A stretch of DNA of 10,479 bases. It comes from Candidatus Kapaibacterium sp. GTDB taxonomy: Bacteria > Bacteroidota > Ignavibacteria > Kapaibacteriales > UBA2268. Of this stretch, positions 1 through 6,203 are shown one piece after another. Position numbers and translations under genes: made by a program. Positions within the stretch are counted from its first letter, which is position 1. Each line of letters begins with the position of its first letter. Below the pieces are notes generated by a model. The model did no database searches, was not told the DNA's origin, and saw only the letters and a list, made by a program, of their open reading frames with translations. Where the stretch lies: contig JAQIDA010000094.1 in assembly GCA_027858275.1 (NCBI GenBank), positions 1 to 10,479 on the forward strand, given 5' to 3'.

Positions 1-2
1 AG

Positions 3-419
3 CCTTCAACGAAGAACAATCTCGGGATGCCGATGCCGGCAGGGAAATTTCGGTTCAATAAGTCGGACGGAGATAATTTAGAATTCGTCGGTGAAGATAT
101 GATCGCTCATACTCCGAAAGATGAGAAAATTGAATTGAAGCTCGGAAATGCTTTTGATTTAAAGGCAGAATTCAAGATTGTAAATCAGAAGAATTTATCA
201 AATAAAGTCAGTATCAAAGAAGTTGAAATCAAATTTAAAAACCGCTCGAAAAAAGATGTTGTGATCGAGGCTGAAAGAAAATTCTACGGCGAATGGGAAG
301 TTTCTGAGAACAATTTTGATTTCGAGAAAAAGGATTATCAAACTGCGATTTTCAAAGTGAAGGTTGATAAAGATGAAGAAGTTGTGTTGAAATATACGGT
401 TAGGATAGCAACACAGTAA
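3..419 (+). CDS. C-terminal part of a DUF4139 domain-containing protein (5' end outside window)
   Basis: The frame is open from the window edge to the TAA at 417-419, giving 138 residues with no start of its own. An internal ATG at 27 is not the real start, because the conserved motif begins upstream of it as NNLGMPMPAGKFRF. That motif, followed by FVGEDMIAHTPKDEKIELKLG and NAFDL, is the hallmark of the C-terminal half of DUF4139 proteins, which have a beta-sandwich-like end and no agreed biochemical role. The segment ends in alternating hydrophobic strands (VVLKYTVRIATQ), as family members do. Full-length members are usually several hundred residues and often carry a signal peptide, but that part is not visible here. 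No terminator is obvious before the next gene. The family call is confident; function is unknown. Confidence 0.8.
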   Translation, partial: PSTKNNLGMPMPAGKFRFNKSDGDNLEFVGEDMIAHTPKDEKIELKLGNAFDLKAEFKIVNQKNLSNKVSIKEVEIKFKNRSKKDVVIEAERKFYGEWEVSENNFDFEKKDYQTAIFKVKVDKDEEVVLKYTVRIATQ

Positions 420-437
420 GAAATTGGGCTTGGCTTC

Positions 438-481
438 ATCCCACAGTTTGATTCTTCCCAAAAATTCCTATATTGTGGGAT
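438..481. repeat. 8-bp inverted repeat overlapping a candidate promoter
   Basis: ATCCCACA at 438-445 is an exact reverse complement of TGTGGGAT at 474-481, with 28 bases between. The right arm overlaps the candidate -7 element of the downstream gene. It could be an operator, a hairpin ending the DUF4139 transcript (there is no T-tract), or chance. The pairing is seen directly; any role is inference. Confidence 0.35.
447..476 (+). promoter_or_regulatory. Candidate Bacteroidota-type promoter for the cytochrome/propeller/TPR gene
   Basis: TTTG at 447-450 is followed after 18 bases by TATATTGT at 469-476, which matches 6 of 8 positions of the TAnnTTTG -7 box. The spacing is one base short of the usual 19-21. 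Transcription would begin near 483, leaving a leader of about 60 bases before the ATG at 545. This argues against the upstream TTG at 473 being the start codon. Confidence 0.35.
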
Positions 482-544
482 ATCTGTTCTGACTGTAGCA
501 GAGCTAAGCGGAACAGAACATTAGAAGTTAAACAGAGAGATATA

Positions 545-2752
545 ATGAAGAAAAGACAAATAATTTTTATCGCGCTGATTGCTTTCGTGTCAGCGGCATC
601 TGCAGGGATCTATATCGGATACAACAGCGATTCTCCCGAACAGGCTGTGGCAGGATTAACGGGAGTGCCGGAAGCACAGTCATCGGGCGGACTTAATATC
701 TCTTATCCGCAAAACGGAACAATCTTTCCGCCGGAATTCGCGCCGCCTACTTTTCATTGGACGGACAGCGTTTCGGGCGCAGACACATGGAAAATTATGA
801 TCGGCTTCACGGATGTCGATAAAAACACTCCTTATATTTCTAAGAATAATGAATGGAAACCGGGAAAACGGCTTTGGGAAGAAATGAAGAAGCAATCGCT
901 CGGAAGGAATATGGGCATAACAATTCAAGGTTTGAAAAACGATGTTCAGGTTTCCGAGGCGCTTGTGAATATAAGCACTTCGACGGATTCCGTTAATGCA
1001 CCGATTTTCTACCGCGATGTTCCCTTGCCCTTTGCTTATGCCCTGAGGCATTTGGAGGAAATCCGTTGGAGACTCGGCGATATATCCTCGGATACAATTG
1101 CTCACGTAGTGCTGGAAAATATTCCGGTTTGCGCCAACTGCCATTCATTCTCAGCTGACGGCTCAACTTTTGCCATGGATGTGGACGCTCACAGCTATAA
1201 GGACGCTTACGCGATCAGCTCTGTCAAAGAGGATATGGAACTCGACAGTTTGATTCACTGGAGTGACTTTCAAGACGGCGAGGCGACTTACTCTCTGTTG
1301 GCGAATCTTTCGCCGAGCGGACGTTATATAGCAAGCACGCTCAAAGATAATGAGTTTTTTGTGACTCAGCCGGATATTGAATATTCACAATTGTTTTTCC
1401 CGATAAAAGGGGTTATCGCTATTTATGACCGAGAGACTGAAAAATACATCAGTTTGCCCGGCGCGAACGACAGTGTATGGTGCAACAGCAATCCTGTCTG
1501 GTCTCCGGACGGCAAATATGTATACTTTGCGCGCGAAAAAGCTATTCCGAGTGATGAAAGCGGATTTATAACTGCTTTCCAACGGGATTCACTGAAATAT
1601 TCTAAGCTGGTTGATGATTTCTATTCGGGCAAACGTGAATTTAAATACAGTATATACAGAGTTCCTTTTAATGAAGGCAAAGGCGGAAAAGCGGAACCTG
1701 TCGCAGGAGCTTCTCATAATAATATGAGCAACTTTTTCCCAAAAATCTCACCTAACGGTGAATGGATGGTCTATGTGCAAGCTGATAATTTTATGCTGCT
1801 TCAGCCTGACAGCAAGCTGTATATCGTTCCTGCTCTCGGCGGCGAACCACGTTTGATGAACTGCAATATGGGCAATATGAACTCATGGCATTCATGGTCG
1901 CCTAACGGAAAATGGATGGTCTTTTCATCCAAAGAGCGCGGTCCGTTTACAAAACTTTATCTGACGCATATAGACGAAAACGGGAATGACAGTCCCCCGG
2001 TTTGTCTGGAATATTTCAACCCGGAAGGTCGAGCGGTTAATATCCCGGAATTCGTGAATATAAGCCCTCGAGCAATTAACCTGATTGACCCGGTTTTCCT
2101 TAAAGATGAGTATTTCTCATATATCAGAGGTATCGAAACTGCTCTGGAAGGTGATATTGACAATGCATTCTATAGTTTCAGCCAAGCGATTGAGTCGAAC
2201 CCGAGCAATTTTATTTTCCTTGGTTCGCGCTGCTATATTCGCATGGAACAGGGTGACTTTAAGGGTGCTTTAGAAGATGTCGACAAAGCATTGAAGCTCA
2301 AACCCGATGATTTTAAATTACATAATCTGCGCGGCTTTGCTTATCTCGGTCTGAAGAATCCAAAAGCAGCACTGATTGATTTCAAGGAGGGAGCAAGGCT
2401 CCGTCCCGAACATATTGAAGCATACAAAGGGGCAGGCACTGCTTTGCTTGAAATGAATGATTTCGCAGGAGCCGTCAAGTATTATTCCAAAGCAGTAAAA
2501 ATTGATCCGGAGGATATTGAATCGGTTCATCAGCGCGGTATGGCGAAGTATTATAAAAATGATTATGACGGCGCGATTAAAGATTTCAATACAGCCGTAA
2601 AACTCGATTCCAAATTTCATTTCGCGCTGCTCTACAGAGGACTCAGCAAGATGGAATCAGGTCAACAGGCGGCAGGATGCGCTGATTTGAAACTCGCCGC
2701 AAAGGCAGGATCGGAAATAGCGAAAGATGTATCGGCGGAGTATTGCAAATAA
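545..2752 (+). CDS. Exported mono-heme c-type cytochrome / TolB-like beta-propeller / TPR fusion protein
   Basis: The product has 735 residues from the ATG at 545. That start places a basic N-terminus and hydrophobic core (MKKRQIIFIALIAFVSAASA, residues 1-20) as a signal peptide or anchor; the frame extends to a TTG at 473, but this would bury the signal behind 24 polar residues. Residues 50-190 form a beta-rich domain of no recognised family. A heme-c attachment motif CANCH sits at 196-200 (bases 1130-1144), followed by SFSADGSTFAMD, so M211 or H216 could supply a second iron ligand. Residues 250-510 carry PD40/TolB-like propeller repeats (SPDGKYVYFAR near 320, SPNGEWMVYV near 402, SPNGKWMVFSSK near 452). 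Residues 520-725 contain five or six TPR units (for example PSNFIFLGSRCY, PEDIESVHQRGMAKYY). A covalent heme requires a periplasmic location, which agrees with the signal. The likely role is a protein-binding, possibly redox-sensing scaffold; its partners are unknown. The thiamine-binding gene follows after 41 bases. Confidence 0.82.
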   Translation: MKKRQIIFIALIAFVSAASAGIYIGYNSDSPEQAVAGLTGVPEAQSSGGLNISYPQNGTIFPPEFAPPTFHWTDSVSGADTWKIMIGFTDVDKNTPYISKNNEWKPGKRLWEEMKKQSLGRNMGITIQGLKNDVQVSEALVNISTSTDSVNAPIFYRDVPLPFAYALRHLEEIRWRLGDISSDTIAHVVLENIPVCANCHSFSADGSTFAMDVDAHSYKDAYAISSVKEDMELDSLIHWSDFQDGEATYSLLANLSPSGRYIASTLKDNEFFVTQPDIEYSQLFFPIKGVIAIYDRETEKYISLPGANDSVWCNSNPVWSPDGKYVYFAREKAIPSDESGFITAFQRDSLKYSKLVDDFYSGKREFKYSIYRVPFNEGKGGKAEPVAGASHNNMSNFFPKISPNGEWMVYVQADNFMLLQPDSKLYIVPALGGEPRLMNCNMGNMNSWHSWSPNGKWMVFSSKERGPFTKLYLTHIDENGNDSPPVCLEYFNPEGRAVNIPEFVNISPRAINLIDPVFLKDEYFSYIRGIETALEGDIDNAFYSFSQAIESNPSNFIFLGSRCYIRMEQGDFKGALEDVDKALKLKPDDFKLHNLRGFAYLGLKNPKAALIDFKEGARLRPEHIEAYKGAGTALLEMNDFAGAVKYYSKAVKIDPEDIESVHQRGMAKYYKNDYDGAIKDFNTAVKLDSKFHFALLYRGLSKMESGQQAAGCADLKLAAKAGSEIAKDVSAEYCK

Positions 2753-2793
2753 GTTGAATAATTTCAGAAAACAAACACAAGGAATAGATAATT

Positions 2794-3102
2794 ATGGTAT
2801 TAGCAGAATTTGCGATGTTCCCTACTGACAAGGGAGAAAGCGTGAGCAAGTATGTGTCTCAAGTGATTGACACAATCGACAAAAGCGGGATAACATATCA
2901 ACTGACTCCGATGGGAACGATTCTCGAGGGTAGTTGGGATGAAGTTATGGGAGTGATAACTCAGTGCTTCAAAGTTCTTGAACCGCAGGCAAGCAGGATT
3001 AGTACGGCTGTTAAAGTAGATTATCGGGCAGGAGACAAATCTCGGATGACATCGAAGATTGACAAAATACAATCAGTTCTCGGACGAGATGTTAAGCATT
3101 GA
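2794..3102 (+). CDS. MTH1187 / YqgV family thiamine-binding protein (DUF77)
   Basis: This is a 102-residue cytoplasmic protein with no signal peptide, the normal length for the family. The pattern fits PF01910 throughout: an N-terminal strand ending in a proline (EFAMFP, 4-9), SVSKYVSQVIDTIDKSG (16-32), TPMGT (38-42), the EG pair at 45-46, an Arg (R68), and KVDYRAG (74-80). Family members form ferredoxin-like oligomers and several have been shown to bind thiamine, but the physiological role is not settled. The ATG is preceded by AAGGAA at 2779-2784 at good spacing. It begins 41 bases after the cytochrome/TPR gene with no terminator between, so the two are probably co-transcribed, although no functional link is evident. 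A strong terminator follows. Confidence 0.88.
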   Translation: MVLAEFAMFPTDKGESVSKYVSQVIDTIDKSGITYQLTPMGTILEGSWDEVMGVITQCFKVLEPQASRISTAVKVDYRAGDKSRMTSKIDKIQSVLGRDVKH

Positions 3103-3129
3103 TAGATTTTCGTCTGAAGTTTTAACATG

Positions 3130-3163
3130 AGCCGTCGATATATTTTATTCGGCGGCTTTTTTA
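3130..3163 (+). terminator. Rho-independent terminator after the thiamine-binding gene
   Basis: AGCCGTCGA at 3130-3138 pairs with TCGGCGGCT at 3149-3157 (9 bp with one G-U pair) around a 10-base AT loop, followed directly by a run of six T (3157-3162). It lies 28 bases after the stop codon at 3102. Confidence 0.88.
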
Positions 3164-3231
3164 TTCTTCACTTTTATTGAAATAAAAAATTGTATGAAAA
3201 ATTCAATGCTGTTTATTCTCTTGTATTTTAT

Positions 3232-3239
3232 TATATTTG
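3232..3239 (+). promoter_or_regulatory. Candidate -7 box upstream of the aminotransferase gene
   Basis: TATATTTG is a perfect TAnnTTTG match, 65 bases before the ATG at 3305. The -33 partner is poor (only CTGT or GCTG at the right distance), so this is a partial promoter at best. Confidence 0.4.
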
Positions 3240-3304
3240 CGGCGTTTGAAAGTATAGGGGCTAAGATTTGACGTATATGAAATGATAGTTAAAAGAAGGG
3301 CAAT

Positions 3305-4483
3305 ATGAAATACAATTTTGATGAGATAATCAATCGAAAAGGCACAGACTCTATTAAATGGGATGCCGGCAAATTTTTGAAGAAAAAAGGTTTTACTAAC
3401 AGATTTGATGAAGATACTCTTTCTTTGTTCTTGGCCGATATGGATTTTGCATGCCCACCGCCTCTTTTAGATTCTTTGCATAAGAGATTAGATCAGAAAA
3501 TACTCGGCTACAGCACTCATTCTGTTAATGAGGAATATTTCGCCGCACTTCGCAATTGGTTTGCTAAGCGCTATGACTGGAAAATTGCTGACGAAGAAGT
3601 TGTTTATTGCCCCGGTACTGTTCTTGCTCTGAACGTTGCTGTTATGACATATACTAAACCCGGAGACGGTATAATTATCCAACGTCCTGTTTATCCGCCT
3701 TTTACCGGAGCAGTCGAAAGTCACAAACGCGAAGTAATCAACAATGAATTGATAAATACTGACGGATATTATACAATTGATTTTGATGATTTGGAATCAA
3801 AGGCAAAAGATCCGAACACTACAATGATGATTTTTTGCAGCCCGCACAATCCGGTAGGCAGAGTTTGGACAGCAGAAGAAATCATTAGAGTGGCTGATAT
3901 TTGTTCGGCTAACAATGTTTTGCTTCTTGCTGACGAAATTCACGGCGATTTGGTACTTGGAGATAATATATTTTATCCGACTGCTACTGTGAGTGATATT
4001 GATAATCTTGTTGTGTGTACGGCAATCAACAAAACTTTCAATGTGGCGGGGCTTCATTGTTCTAATATCATTATCAAAAACAAAGATTTGCGTGAACGCT
4101 ACACAGCCGAACTCGGAATGGCTCATCCGTCACCTTTCGCTATCAGCGCAATGATCGCGGCGTATACAGAATGCGACGAATGGCTGGAGCAACTAAATGA
4201 ATATCTCGATGCAAATTTTGAGTTTCTGAAAAACTTCATTGCTGAAAAAATGCCAAAGGTTAAATTTGTAAAGCCTGAAGGTACTTATATCGGATGGCTT
4301 GACTTCAGCGAATACGGGCTTAGCGCGAACGAAATCCACGACAGAATTTACAATAAGGCGAATGTGGTTTTCCAGGACGGTAAAATGTTCAGCTCGGAAA
4401 GCACTCAATTCCAGCGTATTTGTGTCCCGACACCGCTTAGCATACTTAAAGAAGCAATGGAAAGAATTGCCAAAGAGTTTTGA
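3305..4483 (+). CDS. MalY/PatB-family PLP-dependent aminotransferase-fold C-S lyase
   Basis: The 392-residue product matches the usual length of the MalY/PatB subgroup of fold-type I PLP enzymes. These typically cleave the C-S bond of cystathionine or cysteine to give a thiol or sulfide, pyruvate and ammonia. Visible landmarks in order are LFLADMDFACPPP (41-53, the subgroup N-terminal signature), GYSTHS (68-73), Y130 in RPVYPPF (cofactor or substrate pocket), N182 in CSPHNPVGR, D210 in LLADEIHGDL (binds the pyridine nitrogen; DEIH is typical of the subgroup), and the Schiff-base lysine K243 in NKTFNVAGL. A C-terminal arginine for the substrate carboxylate is probably R371 in FQRICVPTP. The ATG at 3305 has AGAAGG at 3294-3299 as ribosome binding site. 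It is a cytoplasmic protein encoded as a single gene between a terminator and a repeat region. Family is confident; the substrate (cystathionine, cysteine or another) cannot be read from sequence. Confidence 0.88.
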   Translation: MKYNFDEIINRKGTDSIKWDAGKFLKKKGFTNRFDEDTLSLFLADMDFACPPPLLDSLHKRLDQKILGYSTHSVNEEYFAALRNWFAKRYDWKIADEEVVYCPGTVLALNVAVMTYTKPGDGIIIQRPVYPPFTGAVESHKREVINNELINTDGYYTIDFDDLESKAKDPNTTMMIFCSPHNPVGRVWTAEEIIRVADICSANNVLLLADEIHGDLVLGDNIFYPTATVSDIDNLVVCTAINKTFNVAGLHCSNIIIKNKDLRERYTAELGMAHPSPFAISAMIAAYTECDEWLEQLNEYLDANFEFLKNFIAEKMPKVKFVKPEGTYIGWLDFSEYGLSANEIHDRIYNKANVVFQDGKMFSSESTQFQRICVPTPLSILKEAMERIAKEF

Positions 4484-4527
4484 TCTCTTATATTAGATGC
4501 TGTCCCAAAAGTCTTTATTATAGCTGT

Positions 4528-4544
4528 TCAGTGAACGGCCTTGA
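4528..4544 (+). repeat. Direct-repeat flank A of the repeat island
   Basis: TCAGTGAACGGCCTTGA here matches TCAGGGAACGGCTTTGA at 4692-4708 in 15 of 17 positions, same orientation. The two flank the large inverted repeat at 4558-4655. Flank A also contains GTTCAGTGAAC, a small palindrome at 4526-4536. Similar short elements recur in intergenic DNA of this kind of genome, but that is recollection and not a search result. Confidence 0.55.
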
Positions 4545-4557
4545 CTTTGCCGAACTT

Positions 4558-4655
4558 GTAGGGGCGATCCCTGTGTGGTCGCCCGGCGTATCAAATTGGA
4601 TAGTTTTTTTGTGACATCGTGTTTCGCCGGGCGAGCACACAGGCATCGCCCCTAC
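4558..4655. repeat. Pair of 31-base REP-like palindromic units in inverted orientation
   Basis: The left arm (4558-4588, beginning GTAGGGGCGAT and ending TCGCCCGGCG) and the right arm (4625-4655, beginning CGCCGGGCGA and ending ATCGCCCCTAC) are reverse complements at 29 of 31 positions, around a 36-base AT-rich loop. Each arm is itself palindromic: GGGCGA and TCGCCC separated by 11 bases (4562-4584 and 4629-4651). So the DNA can form two small hairpins or one long one. A third copy of the right-arm form lies at 9648-9682. The structure resembles REP/BIME-type units moved by a transposase in trans (RAYT/TnpA-REP), but no such transposase is in the window. Confidence 0.85.
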
Positions 4656-4677
4656 AGCATTAGCTGATCATATTTTT

Positions 4678-4708
4678 CCCTTCGGCTTCGCTCAGGGAAC
4701 GGCTTTGA
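4678..4708 (+). repeat. CCCTTCGGCTTCGCTCAGGG element and direct-repeat flank B
   Basis: The 20-base element at 4678-4697 starts CCCT and ends AGGG and has a GC-rich core (TTCGGCTTCG) unlike the AT-rich surroundings. It runs into the flank-B copy of the direct repeat (4692-4708). With flank A and the inverted pair it forms one composite island of about 180 bases. Confidence 0.55.
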
Positions 4709-5013
4709 GTGAATCACACAATGATTGCATTTGAACGTACCGTATTCTTTAGTTCCTTCAATTGGGCATCACTCTTTTTATGATTTTATCTTTTATTTCA
4801 GCACGCAAGATAAGAAAAGTCGCCCACAAATTCCTGTTGTAATTTTTATATAGTATCAATACTTCTTGCTTTTTCTGTTACGATCGATGATTAAAACTTA
4901 GACTGTTTATTTGTTTTGGGGATAATCATTATAGATAAGACTACAAAATGAGATTCTTTTCTCTATACTTCCTTTGAGATCAGCTGAAAGTATTACAACT
5001 CTTACACCCTATA
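4709..5013. other. AT-rich intergenic stretch with no recognised gene
   Basis: No open frame with a ribosome binding site or family resemblance is visible on either strand, and no convincing RNA structure. Base composition is AT-rich and typical of spacer DNA. With the repeat island and the promoter on either side, the whole gap between the aminotransferase and the dehydrogenase is about 600 bases, the longest gene-free region in the window. Confidence 0.5.
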
Positions 5014-5045
5014 TTTGATGAAGAGCCATTTTTTTCATATTTTTG
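5014..5045 (+). promoter_or_regulatory. Bacteroidota-type promoter of the short-chain dehydrogenase gene
   Basis: TTTG at 5014-5017 and TATTTTTG at 5038-5045 (perfect TAnnTTTG) are separated by 20 bases, within the 19-21 range of the consensus. Transcription would begin near 5052, giving a leader of about 33 bases to the ATG at 5085. Confidence 0.6.
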
Positions 5046-5084
5046 TAAAAAACAACTGACTAAAACCATTTGCGGAGAGCTTTG

Positions 5085-5855
5085 ATGACAATGAAAAACA
5101 AAACAGTGATGATTACCGGCGCGTCAGCCGGAATCGGTGAAGCATGCGCGCGAGTTTTTGCGGAAGCCGGAGCGAGATTGATTCTGCTTGCCAGAAGAAA
5201 AGAAAAGATTGATGCTTTAGCACTTGAGTTAAAAGAAAAATACGGTACCGAAACATATTTGATTGCTACAGACGTTCGCATTCAACTGATTTTGGATAAA
5301 GTTCTCGGAATGCTCCCCTATGAGTGGGATAAGATCGATGTATTGATTAATAACGCCGGACTCGCTCGCGGATTCACAAAAATCCAAGACGGACTGCTCA
5401 GCGATTGGGAAGAAATGATCGATTCAAATGTCAAAGGTCTGCTCTATGTATCAAGAATTATTCTTCCGAAAATGATAGAAGCCGGCGAAGGCACTGTCAT
5501 CAATATCGGATCTATTGCAGGTCGCGAAGTTTATCCTATGGGTAATGTCTACTGCGCGTCGAAATCTGCCGTGAAAGCGATTTCAAAAGGCATGAACATA
5601 GATCTGAACGGAACGGGTGTCCGCGCGACTGATCTCGAACCGGGATTGGTTGAAACTGAATTCGCCTTGGTCCGCTTCCACGGTGACAGCGAAAAAGCAG
5701 CGAATGTATACAAAGGATTCACTCCCTTATACGGCAAGGATATTGCAGAAGCGGCATTGTTCTGTGCAACCAGACCGCAGCACGTCAACATTCAGGAAAT
5801 GCTTGTAACTCCGACAGATCAGGCAACGGCGACTATTGTCAATAAGAATTTATGA
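5085..5855 (+). CDS. YdfG-type NADP-dependent short-chain dehydrogenase (3-hydroxy acid/serine dehydrogenase family)
   Basis: From the ATG at 5085 the product is a 256-residue classical SDR, the normal size. Visible motifs are the cofactor loop TGASAGIG (11-18), the basic pair R37/R38 after the second strand that favours NADP(H), D63 in ATDVR, NNAG (89-92), catalytic S143 in NIGSIAG, and Y156/K160 in YCASK. The C-terminal signature (DLEPGLVETEF, then VRFHGD, and HVNIQEM) is that of the YdfG group, which oxidises L-allo-threonine, serine or other 3-hydroxy acids and can reduce malonic semialdehyde. Start choice: GGAGAG at 5074-5079 sits at good spacing to 5085, while an in-frame TTG at 5070 lies before that site and an ATG at 5091 is further away. 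It is a single cytoplasmic enzyme gene with its own promoter. Subfamily is likely; the true substrate is unproven. Confidence 0.9.
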   Translation: MTMKNKTVMITGASAGIGEACARVFAEAGARLILLARRKEKIDALALELKEKYGTETYLIATDVRIQLILDKVLGMLPYEWDKIDVLINNAGLARGFTKIQDGLLSDWEEMIDSNVKGLLYVSRIILPKMIEAGEGTVINIGSIAGREVYPMGNVYCASKSAVKAISKGMNIDLNGTGVRATDLEPGLVETEFALVRFHGDSEKAANVYKGFTPLYGKDIAEAALFCATRPQHVNIQEMLVTPTDQATATIVNKNL

Positions 5856-5897
5856 TGATTCTGCTGCAGATTTATAACTGCACTCAAGCGAATATAA

Positions 5898-5928
5898 TTT
5901 GTAGTTTGTGATAAATGTCTTATCTTTG
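5898..5928 (+). promoter_or_regulatory. Bacteroidota-type promoter of tRNA-Ser
   Basis: TTTG at 5898-5901 and TATCTTTG at 5921-5928 are exactly 19 bases apart, a full match to TTTG-N19-TAnnTTTG. The predicted start near 5935 lies about 19 bases before the mature tRNA. This is the best promoter match in the window. Confidence 0.75.
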
Positions 5929-5953
5929 TATTCTCGAATATAGAATATTCGAC

Positions 5954-6044
5954 GGAGAGGTGGCAGAGTGGCTGAATGCACCGGTTTGCTAAACCGACGT
6001 AGGGTTATTGGCTCTACCGGGGGTTCGAATCCCCCCCCTCTCCG
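5954..6044 (+). tRNA. tRNA-Ser (anticodon GCU)
   Basis: The 91-base gene has acceptor strands GGAGAGG (5954-5960) and CCTCTCC (6037-6043) with discriminator G6044, and no encoded CCA. The anticodon loop TTGCTAA (5986-5992) carries GCT at 5988-5990, reading AGC/AGU serine codons. The class II variable arm (about 5998-6018) has a 6-bp stem GTAGGG/CTCTAC, as expected for serine. The T-arm is GGGGG-TTCGAAT-CCCCC (6019-6035). Two oddities: an additional C (6036) lies between T-stem and acceptor within a run of eight C, and the first anticodon-stem pair is C5981 with A5997, a mismatch. Identity is secure; whether the extra C is real is discussed in the findings. Confidence 0.95.
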
Positions 6045-6054
6045 CAAAATGCCC

Positions 6055-6091
6055 AAAGCTTTGTATGTCTCACAAAAACAAGGCTTTATTT
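6055..6091 (+). terminator. Probable terminator of tRNA-Ser
   Basis: AAAGCTTTGT at 6055-6064 pairs with ACAAGGCTTT at 6078-6087 (10 bp, one G-U) around a 13-base loop, followed by a T-rich but interrupted tail (TTTATTT). It lies 11 bases after the tRNA. Confidence 0.55.
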
Positions 6092-6203
6092 AAAGGCTAA
6101 ACACATTAATAATTTCAAAATTATACTTGGAATTTATGATCTAAAATTTATACATCGTTTTTTTTCTACAGTATAATTATTAACTATACGGGTGTAAACA
6201 ATC

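Noticed and set aside
27..29. ATG at 27 as the start of the first gene
   Set aside because: The DUF4139 motif begins upstream of this codon and the frame is open to the window edge, so the gene is truncated and not started here.
473..544. Extending the cytochrome/TPR gene upstream to the TTG at 473
   Set aside because: It would put 24 polar residues before the signal peptide and overlap the candidate promoter; the ATG at 545 places the hydrophobic segment at the N-terminus.
680..1144. Minus-strand frame of 154 codons inside the cytochrome/TPR gene
   Set aside because: It lies wholly within a well-supported gene, has no recognisable domain and is best explained as a shadow of plus-strand coding.
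4499..4516. GCTGTCCCAAAAGTC as the end of an insertion sequence
   Set aside because: It resembles IS terminal repeats from memory, but no matching inverted end, target duplication or transposase remnant is visible in the gap.
4558..4655. CRISPR repeat or rho-independent terminator for the large inverted repeat
   Set aside because: There are no regularly spaced direct repeats with unique spacers, and the right arm is not followed by a T-run; a third dispersed copy fits a REP-like family better.
4709..5013. A small gene or riboswitch in the gap before the dehydrogenase
   Set aside because: No frame with a ribosome site and no conserved riboswitch-like fold could be made out by eye; a covariance-model (Rfam) scan would decide this.
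5850..6056. Minus-strand frame across tRNA-Ser
   Set aside because: It spans the tRNA gene and its promoter, and the translated sequence only mirrors the tRNA.
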